Source of the DNA: Lachnospiraceae bacterium
GTDB taxonomy: Bacteria; Bacillota; Clostridia; Lachnospirales; Lachnospiraceae
Assembly: GCA_024699325.1 (NCBI GenBank)
Contig: JAILPS010000007.1
Coordinates: 20,915 to 84,914 of the forward strand
Direction: 5' to 3'
DNA: 64,000 nt
Shown in pieces: positions 7,074 through 15,880 of the stretch. The stretch's first letter is position 1. Each line of letters opens with the position of its first letter. The notes below the pieces were generated by a model. It was not told the origin of the DNA, searched no databases, and saw nothing but the letters and a program-made list of their open reading frames with translations. A program made the translations under genes and the position numbers.

Positions 7074-9719
7074 TTATTTTTTTAATGCAGACAATCTCTC
7101 CTCAACCTGTGCCATCATCTTCTCGTAGCCCTCCAGCTTAGCCTTCTCCTCGTCGATCTTGGCCTGAGGCGCGCGGCTTACGAACTTCTCGTTGGAGAGC
7201 ATTCCGTGTGAACGGGCAAGCTCCTTGGTGAGTCTGTCCTTCTCCGCTGTAAGTCTTGCAATCTCCTTCTCGATATCAACAAGCTCAGCAAATGGAATGT
7301 ACATGGTCGCCTGAGGAATAACCGCAGAAACCGCGTCATCAGCTATGCCGCTCTTGTCGCTCTGGATGATAACCTCGCTGGCATATCCAAGAGTGGCAAA
7401 GAACACGCTGTTCTTCTCGAAGATGTCTCTTACATGCTCCTCTCCTGCCACAACGTAAACTGTGGCCTTCTTTGAAGGCGGCACGTTCATGGATGTGCGG
7501 ACTGTACGGATGCCTCTTACGGCCTCCTTGATCATCTCAACAGCCTCCTCCTCTGCAGGGAAGTCATACTCCGGCTTAAATACAGGCCATGAGCTTATCA
7601 TGATTGACTCCTCCTCGTCCTGAAGGTTGCAGAATATCTCCTCTGTCACAAATGGTATGAACGGATGAAGCATCTTGAGAGCGCTTATAAGGACGGTCTT
7701 AAGTGTCCAGATTGCAGCTGCCTGTGTTGTGTCCTCGTCGTTATAGAGTCTCGGCTTAACCATCTCTATGTACCAGTCGCAGAACTCCTCCCATACGAAG
7801 TCGTAAACCTTAGACAGGGCAATGCCCATCTCATACTTATCCATAAGGTCAGTCACATCCTGGGCAAGCTTATTAACCTTGGACAAAATCCACTTGTCAG
7901 CCTGTGTAAGATCTGCAAGCTTAACACCAGATATGTCGGCCTTCTCCATATTCATCATGATGAAACGGGAAGCGTTCCACACCTTGTTGGCGAAATTTCG
8001 GCTGTTCTCAACCCTTGACCAGTAGAATCTCATGTCGTTTCCAGGAGCGTTGCCTGTCATGAGAGTCATACGGAGGGCGTCTGCGCCGTATTTGTCGATA
8101 ACCTCCAGCGGATCGATGCCGTTGCCAAGTGACTTGCTCATCTTTCTTCCCTGGTCATCCCTTACGAGGCCGTGGAAGAGAACCGTGTTAAACGGAGCCT
8201 TGCCTGTCTGCTCGTAGCCTGAGAAAATCATTCTGATAACCCAGAAGAATATGATGTCGTAGCCTGTTATCAACACGTTGGTAGGATAGAAGTAATCCAT
8301 CTCAGGTGTCTTCTCAGGCCAGCCAAGTGTTGAGAATGGCCAGAGCGCTGATGAGAACCATGTGTCGAGAGTGTCAGGGTCCTGAGTCATGTGGTCATGA
8401 CCGCACTTAGGGCACTTGCCCGGGTTTTCTGCTGCTACCACCATCTCACCGCATTTGTCGCAGTAATATGCAGGAATTCTGTGGCCCCACCACAGCTGAC
8501 GTGAGATACACCAGTCGCGGATGTTGTCTGTCCAGTTGAAGTAAGTCTTCTCCATACGGTTTGGAAGAAGGCTTATCTCGCCGTTCTTAACGCCCTCAAC
8601 TGCAGGCTTGATCATCTCGTCCATCTTTACGAACCACTGTGGCTTAACCATGGGCTCGATGGTTGTGTGACATCTGTCGTGTGTTCCTACATTGTGTGTA
8701 TGTGGCTCAATCTTAACGAGAAGTCCTAACTTATCCAGCTCCTCAACGATGAGCTTTCTCGCCTCATAGCGGTCGAGACCTGCGTATTTGCCGCCGTTTT
8801 CGTTGATTGTAGCGTCATCATTTAAAATGTTTATCTGCTCAAGATTGTGGCGCTTGCCAACCTCGAAGTCGTTGGGGTCGTGCGCAGGCGTAATCTTAAC
8901 GCAGCCTGTTCCAAACTCCTTATCTACATAGGAATCTGCGATTACAGGAATCTCCTTGTTTACGATTGGAAGGAGGAGAGTCTTGCCAACGATGTCCTTA
9001 TATCTGTCATCGTCAGGGTTTACTGCCACGGCAGTATCGCCGAGCATGGTCTCAGGTCTGGTTGTGGCGATCTCCACAAACCTTCCCTCCTCACCTACGA
9101 TTGGATACTTGATATGCCAGAAGAAGCCTGCCTGCTCCTCGTACTCTACCTCTGCGTCAGATATGGATGTCTTACAAACAGGACACCAGTTGCCTATTCT
9201 TGAGCCCTTGTAAATCCAGCCCTTGTTGTAGAGCTTGATAAATACATCCTGAACTGCCTTCGAGCAGCCCTCGTCCATGGTGAAGCGCTCTCTCTCCCAG
9301 TCAGCTGATGAGCCTAACTTCTTCAGCTGGTTGATGATTCTAGAGCCGTACTCCTCCTTCCAGGCCCATGCCTCCTTTAAAAAGCCCTCTCTGCCCAGGT
9401 CGTGCTTGTCGATGCCTTCCTTCTTAAGCTTCTCTATAACCTTAACCTCCGTAGCGATGGCCGCGTGGTCTGTTCCAGGCTGCCAGAGAGCCTCATAGCC
9501 CTGCATTCTCTTATATCTTATGATGATATCCTGCATGGTGTTGTCAAGGGCATGTCCCATGTGAAGCTGGCCCGTAACGTTTGGCGGGGGCATCACGATG
9601 GTGAATGGCTTCTTGTCAGGATTTACCTTGGCGTGGAAATAGTGGTTGTCAAGCCACTTCTGATACAGTCTGCCCTCGATGTCGGCAGGATTATAGGTTT
9701 TCTCTAACTGCTTGCTCAT
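7074..9719 (-). CDS. valS: Valyl-tRNA synthetase
   Basis: Class I aminoacyl-tRNA synthetase charging tRNA-Val. The 881-residue protein has the HIGH-type motif HMGH (53-56) in PPPNVTGQLHMGHAL, an editing domain in the middle, the KMSKS motif in GRKMSKSLGNG, and the C-terminal coiled coil expected for ValRS (ADIEKEIARLTAEKDRL-like heptads). A CDKCGE...CPKCGH zinc-type element precedes the second half of the Rossmann fold. The start MSKQLEKTYNP follows AAGGAGA; an upstream in-frame start would reach back through the terminator of its own T-box. Its leader gives tRNA-dependent control. Confidence 0.97.
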   Translation of the reverse strand: MSKQLEKTYNPADIEGRLYQKWLDNHYFHAKVNPDKKPFTIVMPPPNVTGQLHMGHALDNTMQDIIIRYKRMQGYEALWQPGTDHAAIATEVKVIEKLKKEGIDKHDLGREGFLKEAWAWKEEYGSRIINQLKKLGSSADWERERFTMDEGCSKAVQDVFIKLYNKGWIYKGSRIGNWCPVCKTSISDAEVEYEEQAGFFWHIKYPIVGEEGRFVEIATTRPETMLGDTAVAVNPDDDRYKDIVGKTLLLPIVNKEIPVIADSYVDKEFGTGCVKITPAHDPNDFEVGKRHNLEQINILNDDATINENGGKYAGLDRYEARKLIVEELDKLGLLVKIEPHTHNVGTHDRCHTTIEPMVKPQWFVKMDEMIKPAVEGVKNGEISLLPNRMEKTYFNWTDNIRDWCISRQLWWGHRIPAYYCDKCGEMVVAAENPGKCPKCGHDHMTQDPDTLDTWFSSALWPFSTLGWPEKTPEMDYFYPTNVLITGYDIIFFWVIRMIFSGYEQTGKAPFNTVLFHGLVRDDQGRKMSKSLGNGIDPLEVIDKYGADALRMTLMTGNAPGNDMRFYWSRVENSRNFANKVWNASRFIMMNMEKADISGVKLADLTQADKWILSKVNKLAQDVTDLMDKYEMGIALSKVYDFVWEEFCDWYIEMVKPRLYNDEDTTQAAAIWTLKTVLISALKMLHPFIPFVTEEIFCNLQDEEESIMISSWPVFKPEYDFPAEEEAVEMIKEAVRGIRTVRTSMNVPPSKKATVYVVAGEEHVRDIFEKNSVFFATLGYASEVIIQSDKSGIADDAVSAVIPQATMYIPFAELVDIEKEIARLTAEKDRLTKELARSHGMLSNEKFVSRAPQAKIDEEKAKLEGYEKMMAQVEERLSALKK

Positions 9720-9739
9720 AATCGTCTTCTCCTTAAAAA

Positions 9740-10001
9740 TAGAATTAAAAAAGCCCTCACTGTTCTCTCGAACAGTAAGGGCGTAGTGTACGCGGTACCA
9801 CCTTACTTCGACCTCTCGGTCCTTCATTGGGTCTGTGACATAGACCGGACGTGTCTCCCTACATGAACCTTTCTCAGAAGACCTGCTCAGAAGCTACCTT
9901 CCACTTCTCTGTCCGGGACAGCCTTACAGCCGGTGAGCCGTCCTCTCTGGCGGATGAACTAAGTGTACTCCTCTTCGTCATAGCATTTGATGTAAATGTT
10001 A
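9740..10001 (-). promoter_or_regulatory. T-box riboswitch controlling valS
   Basis: The leader carries the T-box AAGGTGGTACCGCG (9791-9804) followed directly by a terminator. Stem I includes an AGTA motif, the AGAGAG element and a GGAAGGTAGC segment. GUA at 9895-9897 is a valine codon and is the best specifier candidate, though exact placement depends on folding. Together with its promoter it accounts for the 325-nt gap between valS and the preceding operon. Confidence 0.88.
9747..9782 (-). terminator. T-box-controlled terminator before valS
   Basis: GCCCTTACTGTTC (9770-9782) pairs with GAACAGTGAGGGC (9753-9765) around a short loop, with one G-T wobble, followed by six U. It is the off-state structure of the valS T-box. 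Confidence 0.9.
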
Positions 10002-10007
10002 AGATGA

Positions 10008-10036
10008 ATAATAGTTACAAAAACCACATTTGTCAA
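10008..10036 (-). promoter_or_regulatory. Promoter of valS
   Basis: TTGACA (10031-10036), 17 nt, TATTAT (10008-10013), close to consensus. It begins 8 nt after the stop of the preceding gene and no terminator separates them, so some read-through from the 15.7-10.0 kb operon into the valS leader is possible. Confidence 0.85.
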
Positions 10037-10044
10037 GTAATGTT

Positions 10045-10860
10045 TTAAAAAATAGCCGTTCTGTATTTTCTCTTGACGTTCTCGATGTATCTGCCGATGG
10101 CCTCGCCCCTCCTGATGGAGTCCTTCGAAAACATGGCAACAGTGGGTCCCGTGGTTGCAAGGAGACTGCCCTGGGCTGCCACCTCCTCAAACTCCTCGCG
10201 CCATATCTCCTCCTGCTCAGGCGTTATGTCGCCGTAGAGCTCTGAGGGGATGGTGATCTGTGAGTAGAGCGAGAACTGGTAGATCTGCTTAAGAAGCTCC
10301 TCTCCAGGCACCTGCTTGTATGCCTCCATAAACGAATCCATGGCCTCGCGGTTTAAGCCGAGCTTAATATATGCCACCGCCATGTGCTGTTTAATCTTCA
10401 TGTAGAACTCTGCGGGAAGGGATGGATCCTTCCTCAGAACGTCAAACTGATGGTAGATGTGGATGGCTGCTAAGAAGTGGCCGTGCTCCATGAGAAAATC
10501 CGCCTTCATAACCTTGCGGTTTGCAAGGGAATTGTGGCGATATGCATCGTATCTGAGCTGGAACTCCTTAATCTCCACCTCGCTGTAGTAGCGAAACTCC
10601 CTGAGGATTGATATGAGGAGTACGCCGGCGCCCGCATTTTCATCCTTCATGGCGCAGATGTGGTCTGCCGCCGCGCCAAGGCCTAACTCGTCCCTTATGA
10701 AGCTTATAAGCTCCTCGTCCACGAAGCCCTCGTCTATCAGATAGAAGTTATTATAAATGTAGTATGACAGTTCCTCAGCACTGTATATGAGAAGTCCTGT
10801 CTCCCTGATTTTGTAGGGGTGAACCGCAAGTGGTCCACTGCACAACAAATATGCGCTCAT
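10045..10860 (-). CDS. Unrecognised helical-repeat protein, third gene of the Hsp70-like operon
   Basis: I do not recognise this 271-residue protein. There is no signal peptide or clear membrane helix, so it is probably cytoplasmic. Residues 1-95 form a mixed region that begins MSAYLLCSGPLAVHPYKI. From about 105 to 200 it is helical with TPR-like spacing (HGHFLAAIHIYHQFD, AYIKLGLNREAMDSFMEAY). The C-terminal 60 residues are charged and end in a basic segment (RYIENVKRKYR). It starts 15 nt after the stop of the ATPase gene, so it is in the same transcript. Position suggests an accessory or adaptor of the ATPase and the 1193-residue protein; this is inference from context only. Confidence 0.85.
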   Translation of the reverse strand: MSAYLLCSGPLAVHPYKIRETGLLIYSAEELSYYIYNNFYLIDEGFVDEELISFIRDELGLGAAADHICAMKDENAGAGVLLISILREFRYYSEVEIKEFQLRYDAYRHNSLANRKVMKADFLMEHGHFLAAIHIYHQFDVLRKDPSLPAEFYMKIKQHMAVAYIKLGLNREAMDSFMEAYKQVPGEELLKQIYQFSLYSQITIPSELYGDITPEQEEIWREEFEEVAAQGSLLATTGPTVAMFSKDSIRRGEAIGRYIENVKRKYRTAIF

Positions 10861-10875
10861 TATCTTACCGCCTTA

Positions 10876-12135
10876 TCAAAGTGAAATCTCTCGCCTAAGT
10901 ACCACACCGCTGGACGCAAACAGCTCGCCAAAGCCCATGTCCTTAAGTGTCACCAACAGCTCTGTCTCAGATGTAAATTCTAAATCCATGCCGACTCTGG
11001 TTGTCTTATTCGGCCTCTCAGGGAATTCCCCGAGGGTAATCCTCTTTAGAGTCGACTTCTTAACCCCTGCGGGCGTTATGTTGATATCAATGGAGTCCGC
11101 GTCGTCTAGTATAAACTCTGTGTGGGATTTGGTGTCATACCAGCGCTGGCCTGCGCTAATTAGCGTCAGCGTCTTAGGCGCTCCCGCAACAACCATGTTG
11201 ATGCTGACAGACGCCCATATTCTTCCGTCGCAGATCATGACATACGGCACAACAGGCTCGCTTCCCTCTGCCATCTTGGCCGCCCACACGGCACCCTTGG
11301 CAAACATCGCGTTGTCGAGGAACACTCTCCTCCTGTTGCAGATGGTTTTGAGTGACTTGCTGCCCCACTCCTGAATTCCCAAAAGTCCGCGGCCGGTCAT
11401 GTAGACATTGGAGATAATCTTGCCGCTAAACTGCCTGTCAACGCATGCGGAGAATATGTTGTCGGCAAGCTTCTTGCCGGGCTCACTCTCCAGGATATCG
11501 AGGCTGAAGCCCTCCTCGAGCTCTGTGACCTTCGCCTGCGCAATCTGAGGGGAAACACCTCTCTGAATCTGGCACTCGTAGTAGCTAAGTCCCTCGCTTG
11601 ACAGATCAAACAGGACCGAATAGTTTGCCAGGTTCTCAGCCGGCTGTCTTAAGAGATAGTAGAGGAAGCTCTCCGTATGGCTTATGACCATAACGCTGTC
11701 CTTATCCACTCCCGCCTTCACGGCGCTCTCCACTATGCAGTTTACCAGAACGCAGTCGAGCTCCTTCACGGTGAACACAACCTTGTCGATGTCCTTGCTG
11801 TATTTGGCTGTCACATATTCAAATGCTTCGCGGATATATAACTCCAAAAGGTCGCTCGCCTGATAGGTCGTGCCCTCAAGTGTAGAGTAGCCTCCCTTCT
11901 TCACAAGCCTTAAAAGCTTATCCACCGCAATTCCCGAGCCGAACAGCGCCATCTCGCACGCCGCCGCTCCAATCTTCCATTCGTCACGTCTTCTAACCTT
12001 ACAGATGGTGGTAGGAATCTCCTCCAGATCGTCCGTAAGCTTCACATTTTCAACTTCTTTTTTATCTTCGTCATATATTGCAATCTGTGTGTAGGTATCG
12101 CACAGATCAAATCCTATAATCAATTTGTCGCTCAT
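10876..12135 (-). CDS. Hsp70/actin-fold ATPase-like protein (DUF5716-like)
   Basis: This 419-residue protein looks like a divergent member of the Hsp70/actin/sugar-kinase ATPase superfamily. Residues 5-20 (IIGFDLCDTYTQIAIY) resemble the phosphate-1 loop, SVLFDLSSEGLSYYEC near residue 175 the phosphate-2 loop, and NVYMTGRGLLG near 245 the adenosine loop, in the expected order. The usual DLG and GGG residues are altered, so ATP turnover may be weak or absent. There is no Hsp70 substrate-binding domain; the C-terminal 130 residues look beta-rich. From memory it resembles the family catalogued as DUF5716 in Lachnospiraceae; this was not searched. It lies between a 1193-residue protein and a helical-repeat protein with 15-nt gaps. 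Confidence 0.85.
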   Translation of the reverse strand: MSDKLIIGFDLCDTYTQIAIYDEDKKEVENVKLTDDLEEIPTTICKVRRRDEWKIGAAACEMALFGSGIAVDKLLRLVKKGGYSTLEGTTYQASDLLELYIREAFEYVTAKYSKDIDKVVFTVKELDCVLVNCIVESAVKAGVDKDSVMVISHTESFLYYLLRQPAENLANYSVLFDLSSEGLSYYECQIQRGVSPQIAQAKVTELEEGFSLDILESEPGKKLADNIFSACVDRQFSGKIISNVYMTGRGLLGIQEWGSKSLKTICNRRRVFLDNAMFAKGAVWAAKMAEGSEPVVPYVMICDGRIWASVSINMVVAGAPKTLTLISAGQRWYDTKSHTEFILDDADSIDINITPAGVKKSTLKRITLGEFPERPNKTTRVGMDLEFTSETELLVTLKDMGFGELFASSGVVLRREISL

Positions 12136-12150
12136 AACACAAATTCCCCA

Positions 12151-15100
12151 TTACATCGTTCTAAATAAGCTTGCCACAATATGCTGTTTCTTCTCGTAGT
12201 TTACAAAAGCATCCTCTAACTGCTTATCCTGCTTGGTGGCGCTCAGTCTCGCAAACTCGTTGATTACGTCAAACTGGCTTCCGCCTCTGGCAAATGTGAG
12301 ATCGTCAGCGATAAGTTTTCTTGAAATCACGCTTATCACATGCCCCTTAATCTCCTCGCTTATGCCATATTCATAGGTCTCATCGGCAAATATTACAAGC
12401 TGACTTACAAACACGCCGTCATACATTTTCTGCATGATGGTGGTCACCTCGTCGTCCGTATCCACCCTCTTCATGGTGAGGAATACGCGGCTTGCCTTGC
12501 TTGAGCGGTGCTCAAGTAGGAGTTTTCCGTTAAGAGTTGCCGGAACCTCTACCCTGTTCCACAGCTTCGAATAGAAGCCAAACAGGAGTCCCTTGTTTAC
12601 AAGCTTGGTGAGCAGATGCTCACATATGCTATTCTGCTTCTCCAGAACATTCTCGTTCTCCGTCAGATAGTAGAGAAGTGCTATGGAGATAATATCTATA
12701 TCCCTGTATTCGTCCTTCACGAGATTGTTTACAGAATCCCCGTAGAGAATGTCCGCAATCTCAGGGAACACAGTGTCGTCGATTGATCTGTTGTTTACAA
12801 AATATTCGTAGCTCACCATCACGTGATAAGCTCTGACCACCATATCCTTGCAGTTGCCGCTCTGGCGGTAGATTGCAAACACCCTGCCCAAATCCTCGAT
12901 GTCGTTACTAAACATCATCTGGGCTATGACTCTCTCAGGAAGATCGTAGACATTGCCGTTGCCGCCCTCGCAGGTGAACAGAAGTCTTCTCATCTCCTCA
13001 TTCGAGCCGTTGAAATATTTGCACAGATAACCGCAGAGGTTGGCTGTGGTGATCTTCTTGCCAAACAGATAAAGCGCTAAGTTCAAAAGATATGGCTCGT
13101 ACTCCCCTCTGTTTTCGCCAAGCCTGTACTCCGCAAGCTTAAGCAAGCTGTCGTATTTTAGGCCATTTACAGAGTTTTTGCTGATGTATTCGTACACCTC
13201 GTCTAAGTGTCCGCTCCTGACCATGCACTCTAGCGCCTTGCGCCTGTCGTGGTATGAGAGTGATATAAGGTCTAAGCTTAGGAGGAATTCATCCCCTATG
13301 GTCTTATCCTTGCTCACACAGTAGTCGAGGAGTCTGGACATAATCTTGGCCTTAAACATCTCAGAGACCTCAGCCGACAGAAGAAGCTTCTCCATGGGCT
13401 CCCTCTCAGCCTCGTCCTTCATAGGCTTCTCCACAAACGACATGACGCGCTTGACCATGAACACGAGGTTGTCAGGATATACCTCCTCGCACTTTTTGAG
13501 AAGCTCCGGCTGCGCAAACAGAAGCTCCTTCTCGTATGGCACGTCCGTGTATCTGTTGCCAAACTTATCCACGAACATGATAAAGCTGTCTTCCGTGTAG
13601 ATTGGCGCATAGCAAATGCCGTTTTCAAGCTCGTAGCTGTCCTCGTAGTTTAGCTCAGGGCATCTCACCACAAGCTTCACAAGGTTTTTGCCCGAGCATC
13701 TGATCTCGTAGGCGCTCATGAGCTCCGGAAGCACGCTTGCAAGCCTCTGGTCAATCATTTCCTGATATACGAGAGTTCTGTAGAGCGGCACAAGCTTCCT
13801 GCTTATGCGGCCTGACAGAAGCTGGCTGATGGCATACTCCTCCATCTGGTCGGCATACTCCCTGTAGACCTGGGTCTTGTTGTCGTAAAACTTCAGGATG
13901 TTCTCATAGATGAGCTCCTTATAGTCATCCCTCATGTCCTGGCTGTACGCAAAATACAAGAGCACTGCCTGAGGAAGCGGCTTGTCGAAGTTCTCAGGAA
14001 GGGATTCTATATAGGCCTCGTAGAGTCCTACGATGTTAAGCTCCTTCCTGACACCCCTGTCAAACCACTTAAAATACTCAGAAGCCTTCCTGCCGCATCT
14101 AAGCAGATAGCTGCAGATGTTCTCCAGGATCTGTCTTCTGGGGTATTTGTCATAGATGTTTTCAAGCATCTTAAGTGTAAATGTGTTAAATGTATTCTCA
14201 AAGCTGCTGACTCTGGCAGCGTTTATGGCCAAATCCTCTGAGAGAATTCCCCATCTCGCCCCAAAATGCAGGCACTGAAGCTCGAATTCGTTGAGCACGC
14301 GAAGAAGATCCGGCGCCTTGCGATAGTTTTCGCAGGCCTCCAGATATAAAAGCGGGCTTCTAAATCCTCCAAGATAGAGTTCCTTAAGCCTTAAAACTGA
14401 CAGGCTCTGGTTCTCCCTGACGCTGGAATCCGTCCTCATAAGCATGAGCATGAGCATAGGATCCTGGCCGTTTTCAGAGTAGTACTTCATGATGAGCTTG
14501 GAGGCTGTGTCTAACTGCTCCTCGCTCTCGTTGTAGAGAGCTCTTATGTAGAGGAAGAAGCAGTAGGCGCGGTTGTTTGCAAGCCTGTTCTTCATGACCT
14601 CCTCGCGGACGTCGTCTAAGTACTCCTCGGCTCCCGGAATGTTTCCATCGATCAACCTGAAGTAGATTAAGAGAAGTTTCTTCTCCCAGCTCTCCGGGTC
14701 CGCGTCACACATTTTCTCTGCGAGCTTAATAGTGTTTTTAAGCTCTGTCTTGTGGTTTCCATTCTCGATAATGGCAACCCTGTATTTGATATACTGTTCT
14801 AAAAGCTCGGCGTAGATTATCTTCTGCTCAAGACTCTGGGTGCTTGAAAAATGCAGCTTATCATTCACGATAACCGTCACGGGGGCCTTAATCTCTCCCC
14901 TGGCGCTTGTGATTATTATATTGCCCTCGTTAACTCCAACTCCGAGGCTCGCCTCGTTTATGTGGAAGTTGATGGCGGCTGTTCCATCCTCGGCAAAAGC
15001 GTCCGTGGTCATCATGCTCTCGCCGATAACAAGCCATGGCTTATCTGTGGAAATGTTTAATATGCCGTAGCCCCAGGTGTTCTTCCTGATGGTCACGTTG

Positions 15101-15732
15101 CCGCTTAAATCCCCGGTTATCTCCTTAAAAACAATGGGCTCGCTGTCCACTGTGTAGACTAAGGATTCCTTGGCCTTATTGTATGCCAGAAACTCCTCCA
15201 GGCTTCTTCTCTCGTTCTTGTCCACAGACAGTGTCTGATAGAGAGCCTGGCGGTTTAATTCCCTCATGAACGGGAGTCGCATGAAATTAGCTGACTTAAA
15301 CAGGCGCATAGCAGCCTTCTCGTCGTCTATGACGAAGTCAGCAAAATCATCTATGGAATGAAGCACTCTGCCCCCGGCTCCGTAGCCCTTCTCCTGCATG
15401 TCAAAATAGTAGGATATGGTTCTGGTTCCAGAGTTGGTCACAAGCGTGACCGCTCCCTCAATCTGAGCCTGTCCGGACAGTCCCATGGTATTGATCTCCA
15501 GACCAATACTTATGTGTCTTCCGAAAAATGTTGGCGTCAGCACGGTTACCCTGCTGTGAGAGCTGTAGGCAACACCCTTAAGCTGTGCATTGTTAGTGAC
15601 CTCGATAACTATCTCAGTCCTGTGCACAGAGTCGATATTAAGTTTCTCGATTATCTCTTCCGGCGAAATGCGAAACTCAGATCTTCTGTATTCAACCTGT
15701 CCCGCCGCCAAATCACGAATTCGATCCTTCAT
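12151..15732 (-). CDS. Very large beta-sandwich plus helical-repeat protein (DUF5717-like)
   Basis: An 1193-residue protein of unknown function. It has no signal peptide and no membrane helices, so it should be cytoplasmic. Residues 1-320 are beta-rich and look like two or more Ig-like or PapD-type sandwiches (RTEIVIEVTNN, GYGILNISTDKPWL, EGNIIITSARGEIKAPVTV). From about 330 to the end it is mostly helical with loose TPR/HEAT-like repeats and few acidic linkers. From memory it resembles DUF5717 of Lachnospiraceae; not searched. The ATG follows CAAGGAG and a good promoter, making it the first gene of the operon. A scaffold or client-binding role beside an Hsp70-like ATPase is an inference. Confidence 0.88.
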   Translation of the reverse strand: MKDRIRDLAAGQVEYRRSEFRISPEEIIEKLNIDSVHRTEIVIEVTNNAQLKGVAYSSHSRVTVLTPTFFGRHISIGLEINTMGLSGQAQIEGAVTLVTNSGTRTISYYFDMQEKGYGAGGRVLHSIDDFADFVIDDEKAAMRLFKSANFMRLPFMRELNRQALYQTLSVDKNERRSLEEFLAYNKAKESLVYTVDSEPIVFKEITGDLSGNVTIRKNTWGYGILNISTDKPWLVIGESMMTTDAFAEDGTAAINFHINEASLGVGVNEGNIIITSARGEIKAPVTVIVNDKLHFSSTQSLEQKIIYAELLEQYIKYRVAIIENGNHKTELKNTIKLAEKMCDADPESWEKKLLLIYFRLIDGNIPGAEEYLDDVREEVMKNRLANNRAYCFFLYIRALYNESEEQLDTASKLIMKYYSENGQDPMLMLMLMRTDSSVRENQSLSVLRLKELYLGGFRSPLLYLEACENYRKAPDLLRVLNEFELQCLHFGARWGILSEDLAINAARVSSFENTFNTFTLKMLENIYDKYPRRQILENICSYLLRCGRKASEYFKWFDRGVRKELNIVGLYEAYIESLPENFDKPLPQAVLLYFAYSQDMRDDYKELIYENILKFYDNKTQVYREYADQMEEYAISQLLSGRISRKLVPLYRTLVYQEMIDQRLASVLPELMSAYEIRCSGKNLVKLVVRCPELNYEDSYELENGICYAPIYTEDSFIMFVDKFGNRYTDVPYEKELLFAQPELLKKCEEVYPDNLVFMVKRVMSFVEKPMKDEAEREPMEKLLLSAEVSEMFKAKIMSRLLDYCVSKDKTIGDEFLLSLDLISLSYHDRRKALECMVRSGHLDEVYEYISKNSVNGLKYDSLLKLAEYRLGENRGEYEPYLLNLALYLFGKKITTANLCGYLCKYFNGSNEEMRRLLFTCEGGNGNVYDLPERVIAQMMFSNDIEDLGRVFAIYRQSGNCKDMVVRAYHVMVSYEYFVNNRSIDDTVFPEIADILYGDSVNNLVKDEYRDIDIISIALLYYLTENENVLEKQNSICEHLLTKLVNKGLLFGFYSKLWNRVEVPATLNGKLLLEHRSSKASRVFLTMKRVDTDDEVTTIMQKMYDGVFVSQLVIFADETYEYGISEEIKGHVISVISRKLIADDLTFARGGSQFDVINEFARLSATKQDKQLEDAFVNYEKKQHIVASLFRTM

Positions 15733-15773
15733 ACCAAAACTCCTTGAAAATTATCGAAAATAAACCAACCTTA

Positions 15774-15802
15774 ATATTACATCACTTTTTTGTTTATTTC
15801 AA
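15774..15802 (-). promoter_or_regulatory. Promoter of the Hsp70-like operon
   Basis: TTGAAA (15797-15802), 17-nt spacer, TAATAT (15774-15779), about 40 nt before the ATG of the 1193-residue protein. Confidence 0.75.
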
Positions 15803-15807
15803 CAAAT

Positions 15808-15826
15808 ATTTGGCCATATGCCAAAT
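15808..15826. promoter_or_regulatory. Perfect palindrome just upstream of the Hsp70-like operon promoter
   Basis: ATTTGGC (15808-15814) and GCCAAAT (15820-15826) form a perfect 7-bp inverted repeat with a 5-nt spacer. It lies 5 nt upstream of the -35 hexamer and just after the rarA terminator. It could be a regulator site or a second hairpin in the terminator region. Confidence 0.5.
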
Positions 15827-15859
15827 AAAGCCCCGAGGAAATGTATATTTCCCCGGGGC
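15826..15859 (-). terminator. Terminator after rarA
   Basis: GCCCCGGGGAAAT (15847-15859) pairs with ATTTCCTCGGGGC (15830-15842), one mismatch, followed by TTTATTT. It ends the moxR-DUF58-transglutaminase-rarA operon. Confidence 0.85.
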
Positions 15860-15880
15860 ATGTCCTGTTTTAGTTAAATA

